From positions 9,270,095 to 9,334,094 of the forward strand of contig NZ_CP109178.1 in NCBI RefSeq assembly GCF_036248255.1: 64,000 nucleotides of DNA, written 5' to 3'. The position numbers and the translations under genes are program-made. The DNA comes from Streptomyces sp. NBC_01717. GTDB lineage: Bacteria > Actinomycetota > Actinomycetes > Streptomycetales > Streptomycetaceae. Positions 47,419-56,775 of this stretch are shown one piece after another. The notes beneath the pieces were generated by a model. The model did no database searches, had not been told where the DNA came from, and worked only from the letters and a program-made list of their open reading frames with translations. The first letter of the stretch is position 1. Each line of letters opens with the position of its first letter.

Positions 47419-48426
47419 GCTCCCAACTCGGCGCCGTGCCGTACAGACGGCGCGGGAGTCGGATGGGCGGCGCGCACAACGCCGGGGCAAGCGAATGTGC
47501 CGACTGCGGGCCGGTCTCCGGCGGGTCTTGGCACTGCCACTCCCGACGGCAACCGCTGATCACCGCACGACCGTCGACCGCTGCGTAGGAGGCCCCTACG
47601 TGGCCAGCCACGTCATCGGGCTGCGGGCAGCTGCGGCGCCGGGCCTGCACCGGGGGGTGGGGGACGACGTCGAGTGCCCTGGCCGAGTTCAGCAGCTCCT
47701 GCGCAACGGCGGGCGGCGCGGCCAGAATGGAGGACGTGGTCCCAATGTTCGAGGTCATCCACGACGCTCGTCGCATCCGTACGTCCGCAACCCGCGGCTG
47801 AACACCTGAGCCGACTCCGCGACACCTCAACCCCGCACGCTCCACCTAGGGAGCACCTCGCGCCACCACCAACCCCATGACACCCCGCCCGGACCACCGC
47901 ACTACCGTCATTCGCCCCGCGGCTACTTCCTCAGGGCTGCCTACACCCGTCGAACCATCGTCCACCGAGTGGAACGCCTGCGCGACGGGCACAGCTAATG
48001 CGCCGGGTTCGTGAGCCGGGATATCGACGTTGCGTCAGACCCTCCACTCCGGGACCGCGCAGCGGAACACCGGGGCCCCGAAGCGAAATAGCGGTCCGGT
48101 GGAAGAATTCCGCGCCCTGAAAGTCGTCAAGGGCAGTGCGGCCAGGGTCCACAACTTCGGGAGTTTTCTTCGCAGATGACCTGACTGTCCTGGCCGACAG
48201 ATCGGCATCGATGCGTTTGTCGCCGACGAGCGGCGCCCGGAACGGCCGAACCAGATGACAGGGCGGACGACGCCGCTTGCCGGCTGTTCCGCGGCCGGCT
48301 TGTGAGCGCGGGCGATGCGGAAGCAAGAGCGCCGCGGGCGACGGCAGCCGGCTTCGCCACGACGTCCCCGGAGCCGGAAAACCAGATCTTGAAGGTGATG
48401 AAATATGTCACAGACGTAACGTTTAA
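47419..48426. other. 1-kb gap without confident gene
   Basis: No frame on either strand shows a known family. A minus-strand frame starting MTSNIGTTSSILAAPP near 47760 has a plausible composition but no ribosome site or homology I recognise. The last 30 bp belong to the promoter-like motif described next. Confidence 0.35.
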
Positions 48427-48453
48427 CGTTCAACTTGTTTGGGAGTAGCGTCG
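48427..48453 (+). promoter_or_regulatory. Upstream motif shared by two secreted-protein genes (copy 1)
   Basis: CGTTCAAC at 48427-48434 is followed after 7 bp by GGAGTAGCGTCG. The gene at 51742 has CGTTCAAC, then GGAGTACTGTCG at nearly the same spacing (51646-51671). The CGTTCAAC and GGAGTA...GTCG blocks look like the two halves of a common promoter or binding site. Type unknown. Confidence 0.5.
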
Positions 48454-48527
48454 CTCCTGCCCCGCCACCCCGGGGCGCCGCCAGGGCCCCACCCACAGGG
48501 CTCCGGCACCGAGCAAGGAGAAAGATC

Positions 48528-48956
48528 ATGAATCACACCTTCGGGCGTCGCGCCGCCACCGCGGCCGTCGCTTTCGCCGCCATAGCCGGCACCCTGCTGG
48601 CAGCAGGCGGCGCTGCCTCGGCAGCTCCGAATCCTGCGGCCGGCCATGCCGCGGTCGCCTCCCACACCCAGGGCGCATCGACGTACGGCGATCACCGTGG
48701 CGACCGGAACGACCACCGCGACAGCTGGGGCGGCCGAGACGGAGACGGCCACCGCTGGAGCGACCGGGACGACCGCCGCGGCGACTGGCGCTGGGACGGC
48801 CACCGCCGCTGGGAGCGGCAGGGCCGGTACTGGTACAGCAACGACCACGGTCACCGTTACCGCTTCGACAACCACCGCTTCTACCGGTGGGAGCGCGGCA
48901 TATGGGTCGTCGTGATCGGCAACGCGCACGGCTTCGACTACGGCATCTTCCGCTGA
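48528..48956 (+). CDS. Small secreted Asp/Arg/Trp-rich protein
   Basis: Exported protein of 142 residues. The ribosome site is AAGGAGAAAGATC directly before ATG 48528, identical to the leader of the gene at 51742. A signal peptide covers about 1-32 (MNHTFGRRAATAAVAFAAIA, ending ASAAP). The mature part is rich in Asp, Arg, His and Trp (DRDDRRGDWRWDGHRRW) and ends in a YRFDNHRFYRWERG and WVVVIGNAHG segment. Function not recognised; a cell-wall, metal or surface-binding role is only a guess. Its relation to 51742 is in leader and signal sequence, not in the mature part. Confidence 0.75.
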   Translation: MNHTFGRRAATAAVAFAAIAGTLLAAGGAASAAPNPAAGHAAVASHTQGASTYGDHRGDRNDHRDSWGGRDGDGHRWSDRDDRRGDWRWDGHRRWERQGRYWYSNDHGHRYRFDNHRFYRWERGIWVVVIGNAHGFDYGIFR

Positions 48957-49040
48957 CTGCACGGACCATGGCGAGCGCCGGGTCCGGGCACCGCTCTACC
49001 GCCCGGGCCCGGCGTCCCCGGCCCCAACGCACTCCGAACC

Positions 49041-49457
49041 ATGACCAGTTGCGTAGATCACATGCTCGACATGGAGCTCGCGTCCCCTCTGGGTGAGCGG
49101 ATCCTCGTGCCGACCCACCTGCTCTACAGGTCACAGGACCCGCTCGCCGTTCAGCTCCTCTTCCAGGACGGCCTCCAGGGCCTGGTCCCGTGGGTCTTCG
49201 CGCGCGACCTTCTCGCCGCAGGGACCCGGACCCTCAGCGGGGACGGCGACGTGCAGGTCTGGCCCGACGGGTTCGGCCCCGAGGCGCTCCTGCACCTCCT
49301 GCTGTCCTCCCCCCACGGATCCGCCCACCTCACGGCCCCGCTCCCGGCGATCGAGCGGTGGCTGCACTGCACGTACCAGCTCGTGTCCGCCGCCAGGGAA
49401 ACCGAGGCACTGGACCTCGAAACCCACCTCGCCCAGTTCCTGGATGGAGCAACCTGA
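49041..49457 (+). CDS. SsgB-like sporulation protein (SALP)
   Basis: SsgA/SsgB-family protein of 138 residues from ATG 49041; ATG 49062 is an alternative. The family pattern is present: a beta-rich N-terminus (PLGERILVPTHLLYRSQDPL), then DPLAVQLLFQ, WVFARDLLAAG, the central GDGDVQVWPDGF motif and IERWLHCTYQLV near the end. SALPs recruit FtsZ or steer peptidoglycan remodelling in sporulating hyphae. This is the second SALP in the window; the mature-end Asp/Ala-Val-Pro region of typical members is replaced by SAARETEALDLETH. Intact. Confidence 0.8.
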   Translation: MTSCVDHMLDMELASPLGERILVPTHLLYRSQDPLAVQLLFQDGLQGLVPWVFARDLLAAGTRTLSGDGDVQVWPDGFGPEALLHLLLSSPHGSAHLTAPLPAIERWLHCTYQLVSAARETEALDLETHLAQFLDGAT

Positions 49458-49669
49458 ACCATTTCGGGATCCCTGGAGGCTCCTTCTTCGGCACACACCC
49501 GAGCCCCTTGCCCTCCCGACGCCGACGGTGACAGGCCGACGCGACAGCAGTGAAGACGGTGCACCGGGCACCGCGGGCTTCCGTGGCCGACGTCACCAGG
49601 TCAAAACGGACAAACGATGCCATCATCAATATCGTGCAAGATTCAACCATTCACCCGGAACGCGCGCCC

Positions 49670-50794
49670 GTGACGATGCCAGGGCCGATACCCCGCCTCG
49701 TCGGCCGGCTCCGCACCAAGCAGGCGGACCATGTGGTGCATGGCGCCAAAACCCTCATCGCGGCACTGCTCACCTGGGGCATCGTGGCCCCTTGGTCCAC
49801 CGGGGGCCGGCCCTACATGGCAGTCGCCACGGCTCTGCTCATGGTCAACGCGTCCACGGTCTACCAGTCCGTGACCAAAGCAGCACAAAATGTAGTGGCC
49901 AGGGTCGCCGGGCTGGTCCTCGCCCTCGCGGCAGCCCGACTGCTGGGACCGACCGCGGGTGCCGTCGCGGTCATCGCGGTCATCGCGGTCCTGGCAGGCC
50001 CCCGCCGCACCGCTGAGGACCGACTCCAGATCGCCTCCACCGCAGTCATCGCACTGGCCGCCACCACAGCCGATCCCATGGGCAGTCTCATATCCCCCGC
50101 ACTCCAGACACTCACCGGCGCGGCCGTGGGCATCGCGGTGAACGCCCTCGTACTGCCACCGCTCTACCTGAACGAGTCCGATTCCGCCGTACGCGACCTC
50201 GCCCGCTCCATGGGCACACTGCTGCACGACATGGGCACCGGCCTCTCCCGGCGACAGCTCACCTCGAAGGCCCACACCTGGCTGCACCAGGCGCGCAGCC
50301 TGGACGACCGCCTCACCCGTGCAGAGGAACAGGTGCGGCAGGCCAACGAGAGCCTGCGGTGGAACACACGCTGTGTCGCGCACACGCGGCGCAAGGAGAC
50401 GGCCTTCAACGACGACGACACGTTCAGGGCCCTGCGCGGCGTGTCGCTCCAGGTGCGCGGAATCGCACGGACCCTCGCCGACAACGCGCACGACAACCAC
50501 GCCGATCACCACCTGGGGCACCAGTTCCTCGACCAGTACGCCGAGACCCTCCAGCTGGCAGGAGCAGCCGTCCGGACATTCGCCGAACCCACCCCGGCAA
50601 CCAGCTCACCGGACACATCCCCTCGCGAACGCCTGCGCGGAGCGATCGACGGCACACTGGTCTGGCACGACACCATGACCGACATGATCGCCCGGGGCAC
50701 CCTCACCAAACCGGGCGCCTGGCACGTCTACGGCTCACTCATGACCGACGCGGAAAGACTGCTGGCCGACCTCGACCGCACAGACACGCGCTGA
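49670..50794 (+). CDS. FUSC-family (aromatic acid exporter-like) membrane protein
   Basis: Inner-membrane protein of about 374 residues. GTG 49670 has GGAA 9 bp upstream; ATG 49676 is an alternative. The N-terminal half holds about five or six hydrophobic helices (HGAKTLIAALLTWGIVAPWS, MAVATALLMVNASTVYQSV, GAVAVIAVIAVLAGP, IASTAVIALAATTADPMG, ALQTLTGAAVGIAVNALVLP). The C-terminal half is soluble and mostly helical, likely coiled coil (ARSLDDRLTRAEEQVRQANE). FUSC/ArAE proteins export aromatic acids or other amphipathic compounds; the substrate here is unknown. Confidence 0.78.
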   Translation: MTMPGPIPRLVGRLRTKQADHVVHGAKTLIAALLTWGIVAPWSTGGRPYMAVATALLMVNASTVYQSVTKAAQNVVARVAGLVLALAAARLLGPTAGAVAVIAVIAVLAGPRRTAEDRLQIASTAVIALAATTADPMGSLISPALQTLTGAAVGIAVNALVLPPLYLNESDSAVRDLARSMGTLLHDMGTGLSRRQLTSKAHTWLHQARSLDDRLTRAEEQVRQANESLRWNTRCVAHTRRKETAFNDDDTFRALRGVSLQVRGIARTLADNAHDNHADHHLGHQFLDQYAETLQLAGAAVRTFAEPTPATSSPDTSPRERLRGAIDGTLVWHDTMTDMIARGTLTKPGAWHVYGSLMTDAERLLADLDRTDTR

Positions 50795-51645
50795 CACGCG
50801 CCGACTGTGGTTTCACCGGTCCGCGCGGCCTTCGGCCACGCCGGACTTCCAGATCAGGGCCGCAGAAGCACCTGGCGTCGGAGTAGGTCAGCCACCCCGT
50901 ATCCCGCCCCACCGGCGCCCTCACGCCGACCCCTTGACCCGCGCAGGGGCCCCAGGAGTCATGGACCGGGGCGACCGGCACGCCCTGACGGCCAAGGGCT
51001 CCCGGGTCGCACTGTGACGTGCCCGGCCGGGCGGGTGGGTCCGTGAACGACGCCCGGCCGCAGCCGGTCATGCAGACCTGCACCCTCCACCGCAGCCGCA
51101 GGGAAACAAGGCATCGCCTCCGGTCGCGGCCGTCGTCGATCCAGCATGGCGACCCGGAGGAATGTGCGGTCAACCGGCCCCGCGCTTGGCGGCGTTGTGC
51201 TGCCGCCCTCGCAACGAGCGGCAGCATCGGCCGGCGCCGGCGAGGCCGGGGAGCGGCTGCTGGGGCGCGGCGACGCACAAACCGCTGCTCATGCCGCCGC
51301 GGTGAGCGGGGCGGGGGCCGCAAGCCCGCCGAGGAACCGATCCGCCGGAGCCGCGCGTCCCGACGGTCAGCCGGTGAAGGGGTTAAAGGCTTCAGCCTCA
51401 GGCCCGGCTAGGACCCTGGAAGGCCAGCAGCACCCGGACCGCAACGCCGAGCTCCGCTCCATCGACGAGCAGGTCACACAGCGCCGAGCCGACCGCGAGC
51501 CGGTCGTCAGCGCCGACGCACAGAAGAAGGAGCCGCTCCGCCAACTGCCCGGCCCCGAGCGGCAGGCAACCGATGGAGCTACCGGAAACATTCCGACGCA
51601 ACGACTCTCCGGGACATGGCGCACCTCACCCTCCAAGTAGTTCAC
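50795..51645. other. 850-bp gap before the repeat-protein gene
   Basis: No recognised gene. An Ala/Arg-rich open frame at 51146-51640 lacks family similarity and a clear ribosome site, and I regard it as a high-GC artefact. Confidence 0.35.
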
Positions 51646-51671
51646 CGTTCAACCACTTCGGAGTACTGTCG
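51646..51671 (+). promoter_or_regulatory. Upstream motif shared by two secreted-protein genes (copy 2)
   Basis: CGTTCAAC at 51646-51653 followed by GGAGTACTGTCG, about 70 bp ahead of the start codon; compare 48427-48453. The conserved spacing suggests one regulator or sigma factor controls both genes. Confidence 0.5.
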
Positions 51672-51741
51672 TCAGTGCCTCATCAAAGGCAAGCCCTCGC
51701 GGCCTGTTCTGCAGGTCACGCGGCAAGCAAGGAGAAAGATC

Positions 51742-52197
51742 ATGGCTTTCAGGATTGCGCGACGCGCCGCTCTCGCGGCCGCCTCTGTGACCATCGCAGC
51801 AACTGGACTCCTCACAACGGGGGGCCCCGCCTCAGCAGCGGCCCACCCCACCGACGGCCGGACAGCCATCGTTTCCCACCACGTGCAGCTCCTCGACACC
51901 CATGACGACAGCCGCAGCCGGGACGCAGGACGGGCCAACAACGACGAAGACGCCCGCCGGCGCTGGGTCAACGACCAAATCGAATGGACCCTGCACCACA
52001 ACCCGGCCACCCACAGGACGAACGAAGACGCCCGCCGGCGCTGGGTCAACGACCAAATCGAATGGACCCTGCACCACAACCCGGCCACCCACAGGACGAA
52101 CGAAGACGCCCGCCGGCGCTGGGTCAACGACCAAATCGAATGGACCCTGCACCACAACCCGGCCACCCAGCAGACGAACGACGGCAACGACCGTTGA
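51742..52197 (+). CDS. Secreted protein with three identical 26-residue repeats
   Basis: Exported protein of 151 residues. AAGGAGAAAGATC precedes ATG 51742, the same leader as at 48528. The signal peptide is about 1-33 (MAFRIARRAALAAASVTIAA, ending ASAAA). After a short polar linker, residues about 68-145 consist of three tandem copies of a 26-residue unit, NEDARRRWVNDQIEWTLHHN plus PATHRT, the last ending PATQQT. The repeats are identical at DNA level (78 bp). The unit is amphipathic and probably helical, with Trp and His residues. No family is recognised. The lack of synonymous change between copies points to very recent expansion or gene conversion. Confidence 0.75.
   Translation: MAFRIARRAALAAASVTIAATGLLTTGGPASAAAHPTDGRTAIVSHHVQLLDTHDDSRSRDAGRANNDEDARRRWVNDQIEWTLHHNPATHRTNEDARRRWVNDQIEWTLHHNPATHRTNEDARRRWVNDQIEWTLHHNPATQQTNDGNDR
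51945..52178 (+). repeat. Three perfect 78-bp tandem repeats in coding sequence
   Basis: Copies start at 51945, 52023 and 52101, each beginning CGAAGACGCCCGCCGG. The period is exactly 78 bp, so the reading frame is kept. The copies are identical except at the extreme 3' end of the third. Confidence 0.95.
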
Positions 52198-52639
52198 CAC
52201 CGGGGCACTGACCAGACCGAGTCAATCCGGTGCCACGATGGACCTCACCACCGGGTCCGGGACGAGTACAAGGGGCGTTCATACCGCCGAGCCCCCCCTT
52301 CATCCCTGCAATTCCCTTTGCTTCACGCACCCGCAGAGACTCCCTCGGCCGTTCACGCCGGCCAAGGGGCTGCCACGGCGCCTTCCGACCCACCGGCACC
52401 CGCATGCCGCGGCACGTGTCGCTGGCCCCGAGCTCGCCAAACGGGGCCCACAACACGGACTGACCCCGCCAGGCCCACGTGCCCGCTCCTGCACATCCTT
52501 CCCGGGCCGGCTGGCGCCGACGCCCGCAATTGCCGACGCCAGCCATCTGCCATGGCAGACACGATGTCCGCCATGGACAAAGTGGTGACGGCCAAGGAAG
52601 ACCTCGCGTCCCGCCGTCGATATGCGGCGCTCCAACGGG
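52198..52639. other. Gap without recognised gene
   Basis: About 440 bp downstream of the repeat-protein gene. I see no gene, strong terminator stem or repeat; several high-GC open frames overlap here on both strands without family similarity. Confidence 0.35.
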
Positions 52640-52796
52640 AATCCCTCGACGGTGGCCATCTCGCATCAGTGCGCCTGCAACAGTTGTGGTTCACGCGGTG
52701 CACATTTCGCAGGGCACCCCGAGCGGCGCCTCCCTGCGAGGGGTCTACCTGGCGGGCTGCGATCTGACCGGAGCCGACCTCCGGGGGCGGAGCTGA
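52640..52796 (+). pseudogene. Pentapeptide-repeat protein remnant (tentative)
   Basis: One frame gives LDGGHLASVRLQQLWFTRCTF and, after a frame change near 52700, GASLRGVYLAGCDLTGADLR then a TGA at 52794. The A(D/N)LxG spacing is typical of pentapeptide repeats. Too short for function. Confidence 0.35.
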
Positions 52797-52889
52797 GCGG
52801 CGCGCGGGGCCCGCCGCAAGGCGGTGGGTTCCGGACTGCTCGCAGAACTGCAGCGACCGTGAGCTGTGACTGGCTACGGGCGCCCTCTG

Positions 52890-53400
52890 CAGTTCGGATT
52901 TTCCCCGACGGCCGAGGCCTGCAGGATTCCCGCGCTCCCGGAGATCACGAAGGTGACCGATACAGCGGGCCTGGGTCCCCTCGGCGTCCAAGACCGCCCG
53001 TATCACGCGAAGTTTCGTGACGCCTGGGCGCTGATGGCGACCGTGCTGGCCCGTACCGAGCGTGTGCGGATGTGCCCTGATGTGTCGAGTCTGCCCCTGC
53101 CTCCTCCAGCGGTGATGGCGAAGATGGCAGCGAGCCTGGATGTGATGTCCGGCGGCCGGTTCGAGCTGGCTGTCGGGGCCGGGCTTCCGCCACCCACCAG
53201 GAAGCCGCCGGGGTCTCGTACCCCTACTTCCAGGCGATCTAGATAGCCAACCACCATGACAGGGGCCAGTGCGTCCCCATGCCGAAGATGACGTACGAGG
53301 CGCAGGTCTACGGCGGCCGGCGTGTTCTTCCCCGGGGAGTACCCAGGAAATCATCGACAAGATCCTGGCGCAGTACGAACTCTTCCGGCATGACCGCATA
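52890..53400 (+). pseudogene. Luciferase-like (LLM class) flavin oxidoreductase, broken
   Basis: The frame from 52866 reads RPLQFGFSPTAEACRIPALP, LGVQDRPYHAKFRDAWALMA and TVLARTERVRMCPDVSSLPL with MAASLDVMSGGRFELAVGAG, typical of the N-terminal half of LLM monooxygenases. It stops at 53242. A further piece, QEIIDKILAQYELFRHDR near 53345-53395, matches the C-terminal end of the same family, with frameshifts between. The middle is deleted. LLM enzymes oxidise alkanesulfonates, sulfides or similar with FMNH2, which fits the FMN-reductase fragment just downstream. Confidence 0.65.
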
Positions 53401-53437
53401 AGGAGACCGCCTCCCTCAGCGGAGAGGAAGCGACGGC

Positions 53438-53545
53438 ATGACCGCGCCCCTGAATGTCGTCGCGGTGTCCAGCAGCCTGATCGCGCCGTCGAAGACCACG
53501 GCCCGGGCGGAGCTGATCCTCCAGACGCTTCAGGCCGTGAACGGC
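53438..53545 (+). pseudogene. NADPH-dependent FMN reductase N-terminal fragment
   Basis: ATG 53438 begins MTAPLNVVAVSSSLIAPSKT followed by TARAELILQTL. This is the start of an SsuE/MsuE-type FMN reductase (VxxVSGSLxxPSxT flavin-binding loop; the Gly of SGS is Ser here). Homology ends near 53545 where IS701-type sequence starts, so the gene was disrupted by insertion. It normally supplies FMNH2 to the neighbouring LLM monooxygenase. Confidence 0.6.
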
Positions 53546-53559
53546 GTAGTCCCGGTGGC

Positions 53560-53955
53560 CAGGCCCCGCCCGAAGCATGGCAGCGGCTGTCCGCGGGAAG
53601 CGGCGCGAAGGGCGAGCGCTTCTACGACTGGGCCGCAGCCCGCCTGCCGGCCGTGTGAGAGTTCGACGGCGACGAACCCACCCGGCAACGCTGGATGCTG
53701 GCCCGCCGCAGCATCGCCAAGCCCGACGAGATCGCCTACTACCTCGCCAGCGCACCCCTGCAAGCCACCGTCGCCGACCTCGTGCGCATCGCCGGCTGCC
53801 GCTGGAAGGTCGAGGAATGCTTCCAGAGCGCGAAGAACGAATGCGGCCTGGACCAGTACGAAGTCCGCCGTTACGTGGGTTGGTATCGGCACATCACACT
53901 TGCGATGCTCGCGCATGCCTTCCTCGCCATCCTGGCCAGCCAGGAACGGGAAAAG
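53560..53955 (+). pseudogene. IS701-type transposase, 5' piece with nonsense codon
   Basis: The frame reads PPEAWQRLSAGSGAKGERFY and DWAAARLPAV, then TGA at 53656 in place of an expected Trp, then EFDGDEPTRQRWMLARRS, VRIAGCRWKVEECFQSAKNE and YRHITLAMLAHAFLAILASQ. These are landmarks of IS701-family transposases, including the catalytic Glu region EECFQxAK. It breaks off after EREK at about 53955, where the IS110 element begins. Its missing tail reappears at 56776-56961. Confidence 0.72.
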
Positions 53956-53973
53956 GTGCCTCTATGGCTTTCG

Positions 53974-55176
53974 TCAAGCCGTAGCCGGTGTGGGCGGTTG
54001 GTAGAAGGTGCTGTCGCGGAGCATGGCGAAGAGGACGTCGATGCGGCGTCGGGCGAGTGCGATGAGGGCGGCGATGTGGTGTTTTCCCTCGCGGCGTTTG
54101 CGGTCGTAGTAGGCGCGTGACTCGGGTTGTGAGAGTGAGGCGAACGCGGCGAGGTAGAAGGCTCGTTTGAGTTGTTTGTTGCCGCGCCTGGAGGGGTGTT
54201 CGCCACGGATGGAGGAGCCGGAGTTCCGGGTCACGGGTGCGAGGCCGGCGTAGGCGGCGAGGTGGCCTGCGGTGGCGAAGCCGCTGCCGTCTCCGACGTC
54301 GATGAGGATGCGGGCCGCGGTCCTGATCCCGATGCCGGGCATCGAGATCAGGACCTGGGAAAGAGGGTGGGCCTCCAGGAGTTGCTCGATCCGGGTGGCG
54401 AGGAGTTTGCGCTGGTCAAGAACGGACTGGAGCGAGCTGGCGAGGCTGGGGACGATCAGCGCGGCAGCATCGGTGCCCGGCACGGTCACGGTCTGTTCGT
54501 CGAGTGTGGTGAAGATGTCCTGGACCAGCCGCTCAGCCATCCGCGGCGCCTTGGGACGTATCAAGGTCACGAGGCGACGGTGTCCGGCTTTGCGGATCTG
54601 GGCGGGTGAGCCGAACTGGTCCAGCAGTCTGAGCACTGCCGGATGCTGGATGCGCGGGCCCAAGACCCGGTCCAGGGACGGGTGGATCTGGGTGAGCAGG
54701 CCGCGGAGCCGGTTAGCGATCCGGGTGGACTCACCCGCAAGGTCGTCGTCGAACCCGGCGATCATCGCGAGCTCGGCAACGGTCTCGTCAGCGGGATCGA
54801 TCGTCCTCAGGGTGTGGGGCATCGCTCTGGCAGCGTCCGCGATGATGAACGCGTCGCGGGCATCGGTTTTGGCCTCACCGGGGTAAAGATCGGCGATCCG
54901 CCGCATCGTCAGTCCGGGCAGGTAGGCGACCTGGCATCCCGCATCCCGGGCGACCGCCAGCGGCAGGGCTCCGATGGAAGCCGGCTGGTCGACGACCATC
55001 AGTACCGTTCCGTGCTTGGCCCGGAGCTTGTCGAACAGTTCCCGCAGCTTCGGTTCGCTGTTGGGCAGCGGCTTGTCGAATACCTTCTTCCCCGCCCGGC
55101 TCACGGCGGTGGCGTGGTGATCGCCCTTGCCGACGTCCAGGCCCAGATAGACATCGATGCCAGTCTCGTCCGTCAT
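53974..55176 (-). CDS. IS110-family DEDD transposase/recombinase (inside IS701)
   Basis: Intact recombinase of 400 residues from ATG 55176 (MTDETGIDVYLGLDVGKGDH). DEDD positions: Asp14 (GLDVGKG), Asp63 (VVDQPAS, an Asp where others have Glu), Asp105 and Asp108 (KTDARDAFI). The C-terminal transposase_20 part has SMPGIGIRTAARILIDVGDG and LAPVTRNSGSSIRGEHPSRR with the Ser-rich catalytic segment. It lies antisense within the IS701 transposase. Element ends were not fixed; the 5' leader on the minus strand runs from 55177 to about 55400. Confidence 0.9.
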   Translation of the reverse strand: MTDETGIDVYLGLDVGKGDHHATAVSRAGKKVFDKPLPNSEPKLRELFDKLRAKHGTVLMVVDQPASIGALPLAVARDAGCQVAYLPGLTMRRIADLYPGEAKTDARDAFIIADAARAMPHTLRTIDPADETVAELAMIAGFDDDLAGESTRIANRLRGLLTQIHPSLDRVLGPRIQHPAVLRLLDQFGSPAQIRKAGHRRLVTLIRPKAPRMAERLVQDIFTTLDEQTVTVPGTDAAALIVPSLASSLQSVLDQRKLLATRIEQLLEAHPLSQVLISMPGIGIRTAARILIDVGDGSGFATAGHLAAYAGLAPVTRNSGSSIRGEHPSRRGNKQLKRAFYLAAFASLSQPESRAYYDRKRREGKHHIAALIALARRRIDVLFAMLRDSTFYQPPTPATA

Positions 55177-55671
55177 GCCCTTCGCTCCCGTGCTCGCGTT
55201 CTCCCCGGCCTCACCTGCGGCATCAGCGTGCCGACATCCACGTTACGAAGAGACTGCCCAAGGGGCGCTCGTGCCTCTAATCAGCGGTCTGCCAATGCCT
55301 CCGGCACCCGGCGACACCACCTTTTCGATCATCTCGACTGGGGGCTCAAGTCATACCGGGGCCGGAGGCCGGGAGCCTCACTGCGAGGCCACGAAGAAGG
55401 TAACTGTGAGAGTAGAGCTGCGGCCCGGGTTGGGCTGCTGTCAGGATCGGCGTCGACGTTCCGGCATGACTCACAAGGTAACTGACGGCTCGTCAGGGCT
55501 TGTCGTGCCCCCGAGATGTCTGCCGGACGTCGACGTCGGCCTGGCCCACCCCGTTGGCTTGATCAGCAGCTTGTCCGCCATTTCGACGTGACTCATCACA
55601 GTTCTGCCACGCGGTGACTCCACCCAGGCCGACCCCGACACGGTCGTCCCACTCATAAGGAGAACAACCGC
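55177..55671. other. Non-coding region between two IS110-type elements
   Basis: About 500 bp. The part next to 55176 is the expected leader (and possible bridge RNA) of the minus-strand IS110; the part next to 55672 is that of the plus-strand IS110. A frame near 55310-55400 reads HHLFDHLDWGLKSYRGRRPG, which I could not place. Confidence 0.4.
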
Positions 55672-56757
55672 GTGACCATGCTCGCAGAACAGGTCGACGG
55701 CGTCATCGGCGTCGACACCCACCGCGACACCCTCGCTGCCGCAGCCGTCAGCCCCATTGGCGCGGTCGTGTCCAGCACTGACGCCCCCGCCAACGCCCGC
55801 GGCTACCGGCGCTTGCTGGACTTCGCCCGCCAGCACGTTCCCGGCCGCCGCTGCTGGGCCCTGGAGGGCATCGGCAGCTACGGCGCTGGCCTGGCCGCCT
55901 TCCTCAACCAGGCCGGCGAGCGAGTCGTGGAAGTCTGCCGGCCAAAGCGCCCAGCCGTCCGTGGCGGGCGCAAGACCGACATGATCGATGCGATCCGCGC
56001 GGCCAAGGAAGCTCTGGTCAGCGAGCATCTGATCCAGCCTCGGCTCCGCGGCGAGCGCGAAGCCCTGCGTGTCCTGCTCGCCACCCGTCACGGAGCTGTA
56101 CTCGCTTCCACCGCCGCGATCAACCAGCTCAAATCGCTGATCGTGTCCGCACCGGACGATCTCCGCGTGGAGCTGCGGAAACTCAAGCGGCCGGTCCTGA
56201 TCGCACGCTGTGCTCAGTTACGAGACCGCCCGGCATAGGACATCGAGCGTCGCATGACCGTGCGGGCCCTACGATCTACCGCCCAGCGCATCCAGGCCCT
56301 GCAGGCCGAAGCGAAAGAGCTCGAGGGCGAGATGCTCCTCCTGGTCCGCGAGGTGGCGCCCGAACTTCTGGACCTGCTCGGCGTCGGGTCGATTACCGCT
56401 ACTCAGATCCTGGTCAGCTGGTCCCACCCGGGCAGGTTCCGATCAGAGGCCGCCTTCGCCTCCTTCGCTGGCGTCTCGCCGATACCCGCCTCGTCAGGGT
56501 TGATCAACCGGCATCGACTCAACCGCAGCGGCGACCGGCAGCTCAACCGGGCTCTGCACACCATCTCGCTGATCCGAATGCGACTCGACCCGACCACGAA
56601 GGCGTACGTCGCCCGCAGAGTCGCCGAGGGTAAGACCTCCCGCGATGCGCAACGCTGCCTCAAGCGAACAATCTGCCGTCAACTCTTCAAGATCCTCGAA
56701 CACTCCGACCGAGAGACCGGCACGAACTCCGAGAACCTCGTCCATGCGGCTTGACGC
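55672..56757 (+). pseudogene. IS110-family transposase interrupted by an amber codon
   Basis: From GTG 55672 the frame reads MTMLAEQVDGVIGVDTHRDT with the first Asp of the DEDD set, then KTDMIDAIRAAKEAL with two more. A TAG at 56236 (after QLRDRPA) interrupts it, and the same frame continues DIERRMTVRALRSTAQRIQA through ELLDLLGVGSITATQILVSW and SGDRQLNRALHTISLIRMRL to TGA 56755. Only one base separates the TAG from a Gln codon, so inactivation looks recent. A restart at ATG 56254 would give only the C-terminal half. Confidence 0.85.
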
Positions 56758-56775
56758 GATATAGCAGCCTCGGGG

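Noticed and set aside
45115..47559. 814-codon plus-strand open frame opposite the DUF262 nuclease
   Set aside because: No motif is present. The minus-strand protein has DGQQR, HNH and RAMA-like parts and a ribosome site, so the plus frame is an antisense artefact.
51146..51640. Ala/Arg-rich plus-strand open frame before the repeat-protein gene
   Set aside because: No ribosome site, no similarity to any family and composition typical of non-coding high-GC DNA.
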